Positions 33,521 to 42,460 of a stretch of DNA of 64,000 bases are shown one piece after another. Origin of the DNA: Chryseobacterium vaccae (GTDB lineage: Bacteria; Bacteroidota; Bacteroidia; Flavobacteriales; Weeksellaceae); contig NZ_VSWH01000001.1 in NCBI RefSeq assembly GCF_009602705.1, positions 1,488,001-1,552,000 on the forward strand. Reading direction: 5' to 3'. Every line of letters begins with the position of its first letter. The stretch's first letter is position 1. The position numbers and the translations under genes were made by a program. The notes below the pieces were generated by a model that saw only the letters and a program-made list of their open reading frames with translations, searched no databases and was not told the origin of the DNA.

Positions 33521-36286
33521 TTAAAATTGAAATGAAACCATACATCCGAAAGTCTTGTAGGAAGGGAGATTGAAGAAATCAAGGCCTCTTCCGTTATCCA
33601 GATCATAAAAATTCTGGTTAGGATCTGCCCCCTTATTCGCCTGCCAAAGCAGAATATTATTCACATAAAATGTTATACCAAGTCCTCTTTTAAACCGCCC
33701 GACATTGAACTTTCCGGTCAGCGAGATGTTACTGATCCTGATGTAATCTGCTTTCTGAACATAGTCTTCCGCTACTCCCAGATAACCGTACCTCATCCAC
33801 CGGTTCTCTGAAACATTCTGCCCGGAATCATAGAAATCCACCGGGATCTGATTGGTATTTCCTCCTGCATTCACTCCCTGGAAGACATAATTTTTGATAT
33901 TTCTGTCTTCACCAGAACTTTGGGAACGTCCGTAATAATCAAGTACCGCCTGCGTTCCGTTCCAGATCTGACCACCTTTTTTCCATTCCCAGTTAATATC
34001 CAGTGTCAACATCTTATAGTTCAATGTATGGTTGAATTTCATAATAAAATCGGGAGTGGGATCGGCAATAATTTTCAGGCCATCTGCTTTTTTGGGATAC
34101 CCGAATTCGTCAATAATCAGCTCTCCTGCAGCATTTCTTTCAAAATAACTTCCCTTTACCGCACCCAGAACCTCTCCTTCTGACAATGTCTTGTAAATAT
34201 CTCTGAATCCTGAAACAGCTAATCCGTTATACCCTGGATTTACGCTGTTTACAACATCTTTATACTTAAAGAAAGAAGCCTTATTAGTCGTCGTAAAATC
34301 GGTTCCCAGATATAGGTTATTGTATTCGGCATTGACTTCAAAGCCGCTGTAGGTATGGTCTGCTACATTTTTAAGCTGCAGTCTGTTGTTTTCAAAAACA
34401 GGGAAAACATCATCAGTTATTTTTCTGTTAAAATATTCGGCATCAATATTCAGGTGACGGCCTGCCGTGTAAACAACCCCTACTTTTCCTTCTCTGCTGT
34501 TGATATTGGAAAGATTACGGAACGTTTCTGCTTCAAGCACCGGAAAATACTGATAGGCATCCTGAGCATTCAGCCTTGTGGTGGTATAAGAGGCATAGGA
34601 TCTTGTAATTTCCGGTTCTGAACTCAGCTGGGTATAGCTTCCCAGAATTTTGAAGCTTGTATCGTACCAATCAAAGATCTCATCAAAAAGCAGGTAAGCA
34701 CTTAGCTTTGGAAGCCAGTAGTTATTTTGAGTTGAAGTATTTGATACGTAAAAAGCATTTCCTGCATTAAATCCCGCTCTGAACCCCCGATAGCCTTCAT
34801 AATCAAATTTATAATTCAGAATATAATCCTGTGAAGTTCTCTGATAGGCATATTTTGTCTGAGTAAGACTGTTATATACATCGGTTTCCCTGTTATTCAG
34901 AATAAAATTAAAACTTAATACGCTTTTATGATTGTAATCTCCCAGAGAATAAGAACCCTGAACGTTGGAATAATAAAGTCTGTTTTTCTGTTCCCTGCTG
35001 TTATAGGTGCCGTTTACAAAGCCATACGTGGAAGGTTTATAAAGATCTGTATTTCTGAAAGCATCATTTTCATAAGTCTGACTGATATTCAGTTTCCATT
35101 TATTCCAGTTTCTTGACAAATCAAAGCTGAACTGTCTTCTCTGGTCTCTGTAATTGTATTTGTTGTTCTGATTCAACAAAAAATAAGGATTGTCTGCCGA
35201 CTGGCTGTAGCTTCTTTGGGTGTCGTCCGGGAGCATACTGTTCTGAGCATTAGAAAAAGAAACCGGAGTCAGCAGTGAATTTTGATAAACCCTATTATAA
35301 AGTCCGATCCGGTTTGAATTCACCGCTTTATTATCGTCATAATTGAAACCAAAATTCAGGGAAAATTTAAGAATATCTGCATTCAGTTTGGTTTTGAACG
35401 AGTTAGAAATATTATACTGATCAGCAAAATACATCATATCTTTCTGCTGACCCAGATCGACGGACAAACGTAATTTTTCGTAATATCCTCTTTTCAGAGC
35501 GGTACTCAATTTAAGCTGGTTATTATACCCAACAACTGTTTTGAAGATATCATTACGATAGGCTTTTGCCGGAGGCATTCCATTGGTTAAAGGAATCAGT
35601 CTGCCACTCACATCATACGGATAAGGCTGATGATCATATCCCAACGAAGAAATATCAGGACCAAAGCTGAACATTTCCCCTGTTTCAGGACCTCTCCATA
35701 TCAGCTGTCCACTTTCTGAACGCCCCTGTACATAACGGTTTTGGGTCTCGGGAATTGAATTTCTATTTTTAATATCAAAGGATGTGGTAAAGCTCCCGTT
35801 AAAGACAAGATATTTTTCCGGCTGACTTTTTATTTTGTAAGAGTTTTCGCCTGTTTTACTTATCCTTCTTACCTTGGGAGAAGAATATCCTGAATTGTAA
35901 TCTCCGTGGGTGAATGTTTTCGAATTCTCCAGACTGAACTCATCTTTAAATTCTTTGGTAACGAGACTGTCATAAGCACCGCTTCTGATGTTGTTCACAC
36001 TTTCTCTCCCAATATGATCTTCTAAAATCTTTTTGAGCTCCTGAGTTCTACCTACTATGAATCTACTTTTGCCATTGTTCCAGGTCAGAGTATCATTCTC
36101 TTTAGCTTCAATAATGGCAAAACCTCTTTCATCGGTAAGTTCATAAATCCCATTATTTTTATTATGAATCTTTAAAAAATTCCTTGGTTTATCTTTCAGG
36201 TCTAAAAATGTTCCTGAATAATAGGTGTTTTGTGAAAACAAGAAATTAGCCGCCAATGGCAGGAGTGTCAGATAAATTTTCTTCAT
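33521..36286 (-). CDS. SusC/RagA-type outer-membrane barrel lacking the plug domain
   Basis: This 921-residue protein has a signal peptide (about 1-18, FLFSQ) and an N-terminal carboxypeptidase-regulatory-like domain (about 20-80). From about residue 155 it is the TonB-dependent receptor beta-barrel of the SusC type, with aromatic-rich strands and a C-terminal F (SFQF). The canonical plug with its GYG, RGxSS, VIDG and YGSRA motifs is absent. SusD is not encoded nearby. A barrel without a plug would be an open pore unless sealed by another protein, and the adjacent A2M and VWA genes each carry an orphan plug. Confidence 0.88.
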   Translation of the reverse strand: MKKIYLTLLPLAANFLFSQNTYYSGTFLDLKDKPRNFLKIHNKNNGIYELTDERGFAIIEAKENDTLTWNNGKSRFIVGRTQELKKILEDHIGRESVNNIRSGAYDSLVTKEFKDEFSLENSKTFTHGDYNSGYSSPKVRRISKTGENSYKIKSQPEKYLVFNGSFTTSFDIKNRNSIPETQNRYVQGRSESGQLIWRGPETGEMFSFGPDISSLGYDHQPYPYDVSGRLIPLTNGMPPAKAYRNDIFKTVVGYNNQLKLSTALKRGYYEKLRLSVDLGQQKDMMYFADQYNISNSFKTKLNADILKFSLNFGFNYDDNKAVNSNRIGLYNRVYQNSLLTPVSFSNAQNSMLPDDTQRSYSQSADNPYFLLNQNNKYNYRDQRRQFSFDLSRNWNKWKLNISQTYENDAFRNTDLYKPSTYGFVNGTYNSREQKNRLYYSNVQGSYSLGDYNHKSVLSFNFILNNRETDVYNSLTQTKYAYQRTSQDYILNYKFDYEGYRGFRAGFNAGNAFYVSNTSTQNNYWLPKLSAYLLFDEIFDWYDTSFKILGSYTQLSSEPEITRSYASYTTTRLNAQDAYQYFPVLEAETFRNLSNINSREGKVGVVYTAGRHLNIDAEYFNRKITDDVFPVFENNRLQLKNVADHTYSGFEVNAEYNNLYLGTDFTTTNKASFFKYKDVVNSVNPGYNGLAVSGFRDIYKTLSEGEVLGAVKGSYFERNAAGELIIDEFGYPKKADGLKIIADPTPDFIMKFNHTLNYKMLTLDINWEWKKGGQIWNGTQAVLDYYGRSQSSGEDRNIKNYVFQGVNAGGNTNQIPVDFYDSGQNVSENRWMRYGYLGVAEDYVQKADYIRISNISLTGKFNVGRFKRGLGITFYVNNILLWQANKGADPNQNFYDLDNGRGLDFFNLPSYKTFGCMVSFQF

Positions 36287-36319
36287 ACATGGTTATCTGT
36301 TTAAAAGTAAAGAAAAAAA

Positions 36320-36341
36320 AGAAATCTCCGAAGAAATTTCT
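36320..36341 (-). terminator. Weak hairpin after the VWA/plug gene
   Basis: AGAAAT (36320-36325) pairs with ATTTCT (36336-36341), with A-runs and T-runs on both sides. Located between the VWA gene stop at 36354 and the barrel start. It may attenuate transcription into the barrel gene; the stem is only 6 bp. Confidence 0.35.
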
Positions 36342-36353
36342 CTTTTTTTGTCA

Positions 36354-38615
36354 TTAATTTTTAATCACTTTAAAGGTTTCCCAACGGTCATTGAACCTCA
36401 TTCTTATCAGATAAATGCTCTGAGGATATGCCGTGATGTCGATTGTGTTTTTACCTCCTTCCAGCTTCTCTTTTCTCATGATGATCTTGCCAGCCAGGTC
36501 ATAGACAAACAGTTCATCTACGGCATTTCTGGATTTGATATTGATGAGCCCTTTGGTAGGATTCGGGAAGATGGTGACTTTAGAATCCTCCTGGTTATTG
36601 GCTTCTGTTTCCAGTTTTTTATTCAGGTTCTGATTGGTAATTCCGTTCTGGCATTCCGGAAGGGTTGCTCTTTGCAGAATCAGCCTTAGCAGCAGGGCGT
36701 TCAGTTTTTCCACTTCATAGGAATCAATCGTCGGTTTTATGTGATGATTTCCTATTCCGCTGTCGTTGGTAAGGAAAGTATACGTTCCGTTGGTCATCAG
36801 GGCGAAGGTTCTCATCAGATACTCGGTCTGCTTGTCTGTATCACTTGCTGCAAGAGGAATAATGGTAATTCCTTTTTGGGCAGCCGCTTTTATTTTTTCA
36901 TAAAGAACGGCAATATTTTCATCAGACCTGTGTGGCGGTGCATCCAGGATCAGAAACATTATTTTCGCTGAATTTCCGCTGCTCCATCTTAATTCATCTA
37001 TAGAAACCTGCAATGCTTCTACTACGGCTTCCGGGGTATCTCCGCCTCCGCTTGCCTTTTGTTTCTTTATAAAACTGATCAGATCTTCTGCATTCTCAGA
37101 AAAATCGAATTTACGGGTTACATATTCATCACCTTTATCCCTGTAAAAAACAGAACCATATCGTACGTCTGTATTCTTAAGGTTTCCTTCTACTTTTTTA
37201 AGCACATCCAGAAGCTCAGACTGCAGGTAAGAGATTTCATCCCCCATAGATCCGGTAGCATCTACTACAAAAGCAATATCTAAGTTTCTTTTGATCATAC
37301 AGGGTTTGTCCAATACAATAAGATTCTGCCCGTTCTTAAATTCCCTTATATTGGTACTGATGGTTTGTCCTGAGCCGTCAGTCAGAGAATATTTTCCTGA
37401 AAAATCTCCGCCTTCAGTCATGGGATTGATCCACAGCTCTGCGTTTCCTAAGTTGTCAGAAACCGCTTCCCAGATCACTTCTTTTCTATCATTCAAAAGC
37501 TTTACTTTTTCCCCGATCACTGGTTTTTTATTTTTATTCACCAGCTGAACAGACACTCTTCTGTCCGGGAAGAATTTCCAGCTATTTTTATATTCGTTAA
37601 GGGTGGGAACGGCAATATCTTTCCAGTACTCCCATTTGGAAAAATCATTGAGTTCTCCTGCTGTCAGCTGTCCTGCTTTCGGAAGTTCTTTTTCCGGCTC
37701 AGGATCTTCTTCTTTCTTGGATGGAATTTCTTTAATTTTTTTAAGTTCAGATTCGGACAGGCCTTTCACGGTTGTAACGACCACCACTCCTTCACTGGCT
37801 TTGCTTCCGTATAAAGAGGTTGCTTCAAAACCTTTCAGTACTTTTAGTTCTTTGATATTTTTAGAGTCTAAAACATTCAATATCCCCGCTTTCGCATCTA
37901 TGATTTTTCCGTCTATGACGTAAAGTGGAGATTTCACAGCTCCAAGGCTGCTGGCTCCTCTTATTCTGATTTCAGATCCTTTCTCTCCCGGTGAAGAAAC
38001 TGACACCCCTGCTACTCTTCCGCTTAAGGCAGAAGAAGCACTCACATCTGATGAGGCGATTAAAGTGCTTGATGAAGCGACTGAGGCTGTTTTTTTCATT
38101 CCATACCCTATCATGACTACCTCATCTATACTCCTTTCTTTCAGCGTATCACTTTCAATCCGGGAAACCCTATTTTCTTCATATATTTTTGGAGGTTCCG
38201 GCAGATGGCAGGAAACAGGAGGAATAAACGGTTCCGGCACTACTATCGGCTTATATGCTAAAACAGGAGGTTCAATTTCTTTTATTTCTTTCTGAATATT
38301 AGCCTTTACCGTACTGTCTATCTTCTGAATATGAGTTCCTGAAGGCTTTTCTTTTGTACTTTTTGCAATCACAGGCTGTGAGGGAAGAACCGTATCTTTT
38401 TTATTCAGAAAATAAAAGACTCCCAGACCAAGGATCAGGCTGGCTGCAATTCCATAAGGGAACCATGCCGGAATGATTTTCTTTTTGTTTTCTTTTTTAT
38501 CCAGTTTTTCTTCAACTTTTGCCCAAACTTTTTCAAAACCAGGAAATCCGGCAGGTTCTTCTGAAAGCTTTGAAGCATCATTGAATCTTTTATCTATATC
38601 GTGATTATTTTCCAT
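36354..38615 (-). CDS. Anti-sigma-like protein with plug, VWA and T9SS sorting domains
   Basis: This 753-residue protein begins with a cytoplasmic anti-sigma-type segment (FEKVWAKVEEKLDKK, 27-41) and a transmembrane helix (51-70). A proline-rich linker leads to a SusC-type plug (about 160-282; SIDEVVMIGYGMKK, VIDG, LYGSKASEGVVVV). A von Willebrand A domain (about 440-640) carries the MIDAS DATGSM at 452-457. The end (about 675-753) is a T9SS type A sorting domain (IFPNPTKGLINI). The gene is 11 bp after the ECF sigma gene. The sorting domain is odd in a protein with no cleavable signal peptide, because the N-terminus is a membrane anchor. Confidence 0.9.
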   Translation of the reverse strand: MENNHDIDKRFNDASKLSEEPAGFPGFEKVWAKVEEKLDKKENKKKIIPAWFPYGIAASLILGLGVFYFLNKKDTVLPSQPVIAKSTKEKPSGTHIQKIDSTVKANIQKEIKEIEPPVLAYKPIVVPEPFIPPVSCHLPEPPKIYEENRVSRIESDTLKERSIDEVVMIGYGMKKTASVASSSTLIASSDVSASSALSGRVAGVSVSSPGEKGSEIRIRGASSLGAVKSPLYVIDGKIIDAKAGILNVLDSKNIKELKVLKGFEATSLYGSKASEGVVVVTTVKGLSESELKKIKEIPSKKEEDPEPEKELPKAGQLTAGELNDFSKWEYWKDIAVPTLNEYKNSWKFFPDRRVSVQLVNKNKKPVIGEKVKLLNDRKEVIWEAVSDNLGNAELWINPMTEGGDFSGKYSLTDGSGQTISTNIREFKNGQNLIVLDKPCMIKRNLDIAFVVDATGSMGDEISYLQSELLDVLKKVEGNLKNTDVRYGSVFYRDKGDEYVTRKFDFSENAEDLISFIKKQKASGGGDTPEAVVEALQVSIDELRWSSGNSAKIMFLILDAPPHRSDENIAVLYEKIKAAAQKGITIIPLAASDTDKQTEYLMRTFALMTNGTYTFLTNDSGIGNHHIKPTIDSYEVEKLNALLLRLILQRATLPECQNGITNQNLNKKLETEANNQEDSKVTIFPNPTKGLINIKSRNAVDELFVYDLAGKIIMRKEKLEGGKNTIDITAYPQSIYLIRMRFNDRWETFKVIKN

Positions 38616-38626
38616 TGTTGTAAAGT

Positions 38627-39145
38627 TTAAATGTTTTGACTAACCAAAAGTTCCTGTAGTTTTTTCCTGGCAAAATTGAGCTGGGACTTGGAAGTTCCCT
38701 CGCTTATGGAAAGCATGGCTGCAATTTCTTTATGCGGATACCCTTCAATCGCAAAAAGATTGAATATGGCCCGGCAGCCTTCGGGAAGAAAGCTCAACAG
38801 GCTGAGGATATCCTTTTCAAAAGAAATACTTTCTGCTGGTGCACCGGATGTTTCTATAAAGCCCTCTTCTAAAGAAACGAATTGTGTCTTCCCTGCTCTT
38901 AATTTCTGAAGACATTCATTCACTGCAATTTTTCTGGCCCATGCTTCAAAGGTATCCAGGTTCTGGAGCTGGGTAATCTTCGTGAATATTTTGTAGAAGG
39001 TATCTGCCAATACTTCTTCAATATCTTCATCATTTTTCAGGTAGCGTCTGCAGACTGAATACAGCCGGCCCGCCATGGTCTCGTAAACTTTCCGCTGTGC
39101 ACTGCGGCTGTTACGCTGGCATTCTATTAGTAATTCTCTTTCCAT
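38627..39145 (-). CDS. ECF-family RNA polymerase sigma factor
   Basis: This 172-residue protein has the region 2 pattern (RKVYETMAGRLYSVCRRYL, then DTFYKIFTKI, TFEAWARKIAVNE) and the region 4 helix-turn-helix (LPEGCRAIFNLFAIEGY, then HKEIAAMLSISEGTSKSQL). It probably directs transcription of the downstream operon and possibly its own gene. The linked anti-sigma-like protein would hold it inactive. Two copies of AAAGTTAAT (minus strand) occur upstream at 39173-39182 and 39199-39208, which could be part of its target promoter. Confidence 0.9.
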   Translation of the reverse strand: MERELLIECQRNSRSAQRKVYETMAGRLYSVCRRYLKNDEDIEEVLADTFYKIFTKITQLQNLDTFEAWARKIAVNECLQKLRAGKTQFVSLEEGFIETSGAPAESISFEKDILSLLSFLPEGCRAIFNLFAIEGYPHKEIAAMLSISEGTSKSQLNFARKKLQELLVSQNI

Positions 39146-39424
39146 AGTATGGCTTTATACTGATATAGATGCATTAACTTTCGGATAGGTTGGAAACATA
39201 TTAACTTTTTTCTAAAATAAATAAAGGAAATTCATCAATAAACAAAGAAGACGTAAAAGTCTGATATGCAAAGAAAACCTCTCATTATCTGGTCTTTAAA
39301 ATCGTTTCTTTGTCTTATAATACCTCCCTATTTATGAAAAATTTTCAGTTTCAAATTTAACTTTTCCCTTTGTAACAAATCTTTACTATGAACGACTATT
39401 CATATAAATAATCTTTTTATAGTA

Positions 39425-40627
39425 ATGAAAAATAACAAATTTATGTCATTACTTTTTGTTTTGTCTGCAGGAAGTATGATGTTTGCCCAAGATGATTTGA
39501 TCAACAAACTAAAAAACAATCACTCTCAAAATGCTAATTTTCAGTTTACCACGTTAAAAGACGTAGGAGCTACTTCAGTAAAAAACCAAGGTTCTTCCGG
39601 AACATGCTGGAGTTATTCAGGAAATTCTTTCCTTGAATCTGAAATGCAGAGAATGGGTAAAAAACCAGTAGATCTTGCTGAAATTTTTACTGCCAGAAAT
39701 TCATACCACGACAAAGCTAAATTATATGTACTGAACAGCGGAGCGATCAGCTGGGGTGACGGAGGTGAACTTCACGACGTGATCAATATGTACAAAAAAT
39801 ACGGAGCTGTACCTCAGGATGTATATACCGGACTAAAAGCCGGACAAACCCTTAATAATTTTAAGGAAATGCAGGAAAAACTTAAACCTGTTCTTGACAG
39901 CCTTGTGCAGGCAGGTTCAAAAGGAAAGCTTACGGATAACTGGATGAATTCTGTAGATGCTATCCTTGATGAATACCTTGGAAAAGTTCCTGCTAATTTT
40001 ACTTACGAAGGGAAAAATTATACACCGAAGACTTTCGCTAAAGAAGTTGTAGGCATCAATCCTGAAGATTATGTAGAAATTTCTTCTTACAAAGATTATC
40101 CATACTACCAGAAATTTGTAGTTCCGATTCCTGATAACTGGAGCCACGATTCTGACTGGAATGTTCCGATGAAAGATCTTACAGCAATCATTGACAATGC
40201 TGTAAGCAAAGGATATTCTGTAGGTTGGGCTACTGATGTTTCCGAGCCTTATTTCTCTTATAAAAACGGTGTAGCCTATGTTCCGGACATGGATCTGGAC
40301 CAAATCAACGCGGAGAATAAACAGTCTCTGTTTACAGAACCTAAAAAAGATAAAACCATTACTGAAGATATGCGTCAGAAAGCTTTAAATAATCTTTCTA
40401 CAACAGATGATCACGGCATGCATATTGTAGGATTGGCTAAGGACCAGACCGGAAAGGAATATTATATGGTTAAAAACTCATGGGGTGTAACCAATGATTT
40501 TGAGGGGTATCTTTATGTAACAAAACCTTACGTTGAGTATAAATCTACCGCGATCCTGATTCACAAGAATGCAATTCCAAAAAACATTCTTAAACAATTG
40601 AAACCAACCAAAAATATTGGTTTATAA
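39425..40627 (+). CDS. C1-family cysteine peptidase (bleomycin hydrolase/PepC-like)
   Basis: This 400-residue protein has a signal peptide (about 1-21, MMFAQ). The papain-fold motifs are NQGSSGTCWSY with the catalytic Cys, HGMHIVG with the catalytic His and VKNSWG with the Asn. It resembles the C1B aminopeptidase/bleomycin hydrolase group and, unlike typical cytoplasmic PepC, is exported. It probably trims peptides in the periplasm. The terminator at 40681 follows. The gene is alone and divergent from the ECF sigma gene. Confidence 0.92.
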   Translation: MKNNKFMSLLFVLSAGSMMFAQDDLINKLKNNHSQNANFQFTTLKDVGATSVKNQGSSGTCWSYSGNSFLESEMQRMGKKPVDLAEIFTARNSYHDKAKLYVLNSGAISWGDGGELHDVINMYKKYGAVPQDVYTGLKAGQTLNNFKEMQEKLKPVLDSLVQAGSKGKLTDNWMNSVDAILDEYLGKVPANFTYEGKNYTPKTFAKEVVGINPEDYVEISSYKDYPYYQKFVVPIPDNWSHDSDWNVPMKDLTAIIDNAVSKGYSVGWATDVSEPYFSYKNGVAYVPDMDLDQINAENKQSLFTEPKKDKTITEDMRQKALNNLSTTDDHGMHIVGLAKDQTGKEYYMVKNSWGVTNDFEGYLYVTKPYVEYKSTAILIHKNAIPKNILKQLKPTKNIGL

Positions 40628-40680
40628 ACACAATCACTATTGCCGTTACGGCAGTTTTAGATATTTAAATCTGTTAGTAG

Positions 40681-40710
40681 TCCGCTCCGTCATCTGGAGC
40701 GGATTTTTTT
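40681..40710 (+). terminator. Intrinsic terminator of the C1 peptidase gene
   Basis: TCCGCTCC (40681-40688) pairs with GGAGCGGA (40696-40703), followed by a run of T, 54 bp after the stop at 40627. Confidence 0.85.
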
Positions 40711-41025
40711 ATTAATGATGAGTAATGAAGTTTTCTTCTTTTGAAACTTTTTTGGTTTGGAGATAAAGGTTTCCCACAGATTGCACTGATTACAAAGATC
40801 TTTTTATCTCGCGGACTCTAAACGTTATAGATTTTGGAAACCTATAACGTTTTAATTACAAGGCAAACATGTGCAGATCCGCGACAGATTTTTATGCTCG
40901 ATGATAACGCAGATAAAGCAGTTTTTTTAAACTTAAGTGTTCTTCTAAGGATAAAGTTTATCCATTCAATAAACCATATTGATGGGCTCGTGAACCGGCA
41001 ATGAATGGATGCAGATAAAAAAATC

Positions 41026-41064
41026 AACTGCGGCTTTCAGAAATTTCCGAAAGCCGCAGTTTTT
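41026..41064. terminator. Bidirectional terminator before the ene-reductase 3' end
   Basis: AACTGCGGCTTTC (41026-41038) pairs with GAAAGCCGCAGTT (41049-41062), a perfect stem, with A-run on the left and T-run on the right. It probably terminates the ene-reductase gene read on the minus strand. Confidence 0.8.
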
Positions 41065-41218
41065 AATAAATAGGTGAAAAATTAAATATAAAATAAAGTG
41101 TATTGAAATTTTTATGACGGGTAAATGCTAATGGTGACCGTTAATTTTTGTTCCGTAAAGTGAATCTTTACCCCCCAAACAATTGACTGCGAAGCAAATT
41201 CACTATTCAATATTCACA

Positions 41219-42280
41219 TTAAAACAGATTCCCCATGCTTTCTGCCGAAAAGTCCAGCAGTTCTTCCATATTTCCGGTTTTGATTTTCTTAACCCATTGA
41301 TAATCCTGAAGAATAGCACGTCCTACTGCTACCAGATCAAATTCTTCTTTCTCAAGTCTGCGTGTCAGTTCGGTAAGATCTGTTTTTTCGGTTCCCTGTC
41401 CTGCAAATGCATTAAGGAAATCACCTTTCAATCCCACAGAACCTACTGTGATTGTTGGCTGCCCGGTGATCTTTTTGGCCCAGCCTGCAAAATTCAGATC
41501 AGAACCTTCAAATTCCGGTTCCCAGAAACGGCGTTGTGAACAATGGAAAATATCTACTCCGGCCTCTTTTAACGGTAAAAGCCAGTCTTCCATTTCATTT
41601 GGAGTTTCGGCAAGCCTGCTTTTATAATCCTGCTGTTTCCATTGGGAAAGACGTAAAATAATGGTAAAATCCTCTCCTACTGCCGCTCTGATTGCTTTTA
41701 CAACTTCTACAGCAAAACGGCTTCTTTCTTTAATCGTTTTTCCTCCGTATTCATCAGTTCTGGTATTGGTTACTTCCCAAAAGAACTGATCAATAAGATA
41801 CCCATGAGCTCCGTGGATTTCCAGACAGTCGAATCCAAGGTCTTTTGCTGATTTGGCAGAAGCGGCAAACTGGGCAATGGTATCCTGAATATCCTCAATG
41901 GTCATGGTAGATGCCTTTTCCATTGGAACCAGCGGATAATCCTCTGCCATTCTGGTATCTCCTACATGCCAGATCTGAGGCCCCATTTTGCCCCCATTCT
42001 GATGAACAGCATTGATAACGTTTTTCCAGCCCGCTAATGCTTCATTTCCGTAAAAATCCGGGATATTCTGAAGGTTTTTGGAAGCTGGTCTGTTAATGAC
42101 TGTACCTTCCGAAAGGATCAATCCTACTTCTGAAGCCGCTCTTCTTGCATAATATTCTGCAATTTTAAGAGTTGGTACTCCATTATCAGACTGGGCTCTC
42201 GTCATTGGAGCCATAACGATTCTGTTTTTAAGCTCTAAATTTTTATAGCTAAATGGTGTAAACAGTGATTCTGTACTCAT
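41219..42280 (-). CDS. Old Yellow Enzyme-type ene-reductase
   Basis: This 353-residue FMN-dependent oxidoreductase starts SLFTPFSYKNLELKNRIVMAPMTRAQS and has the FMN and active-site regions FDCLEIHGAHGYLIDQFFW and TVGSVGL near the C-terminus. It reduces activated alkenes, quinones or nitro compounds with NAD(P)H. It is divergent from the HxlR regulator, and its promoter region contains an inverted pair GTTAC-N5-GTAAC (42315-42329). This is the usual arrangement of electrophile-responsive reductase and regulator. Confidence 0.93.
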   Translation of the reverse strand: MSTESLFTPFSYKNLELKNRIVMAPMTRAQSDNGVPTLKIAEYYARRAASEVGLILSEGTVINRPASKNLQNIPDFYGNEALAGWKNVINAVHQNGGKMGPQIWHVGDTRMAEDYPLVPMEKASTMTIEDIQDTIAQFAASAKSAKDLGFDCLEIHGAHGYLIDQFFWEVTNTRTDEYGGKTIKERSRFAVEVVKAIRAAVGEDFTIILRLSQWKQQDYKSRLAETPNEMEDWLLPLKEAGVDIFHCSQRRFWEPEFEGSDLNFAGWAKKITGQPTITVGSVGLKGDFLNAFAGQGTEKTDLTELTRRLEKEEFDLVAVGRAILQDYQWVKKIKTGNMEELLDFSAESMGNLF

Positions 42281-42314
42281 TTTGTAATATTTTTTGCTAG
42301 TGCATTTTTAAATT

Positions 42315-42329
42315 GTTACACAAAGTAAC
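42315..42329. promoter_or_regulatory. GTTAC-N5-GTAAC inverted pair between ene-reductase and HxlR genes
   Basis: GTTAC and GTAAC with a 5-bp spacer lie 35 bp upstream of the ene-reductase start. On the minus strand the pair overlaps a degenerate -7 box (ACTTTGTG). It resembles an operator for the divergent HxlR protein. Confidence 0.45.
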
Positions 42330-42370
42330 TAATAATAGTTTGTTTTTGTATCTTTCATTAAAAAAATAGT

Positions 42371-42411
42371 GGTAACTTCGCGGTAACCTACAATAGTAAC
42401 ATTGAAGTAAC
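42371..42411. promoter_or_regulatory. Four direct GTAAC repeats upstream of the HxlR gene
   Basis: GTAAC begins at 42372, 42383, 42396 and 42407. The spacing is 11, 13 and 11 bp, close to one helical turn, so the units would face the same side. They lie 50-90 bp before the HxlR start at 42461. Confidence 0.45.
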
Positions 42412-42460
42412 ATATGAAATTCCGATTCCATATGATGTTCAAGAAATAAATATCTTTCCC

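Larger units (their letters stand above)
40628..41218. other. 591-bp intergenic region with terminators and repeats
   Basis: No convincing gene. It holds the peptidase terminator (40681-40710), a perfect 11-bp inverted repeat AAACGTTATAG/CTATAACGTTT (40820-40830 and 40842-40852), a bidirectional terminator (41026-41062), and near 40773-40800 an inverted copy of the ATCTGTGGGA-type repeat. Confidence 0.55.

Noticed and set aside
33517..33606. Longer N-terminus of the alpha-2-macroglobulin
   Set aside because: It lies within the end of the barrel gene and precedes the signal peptide.
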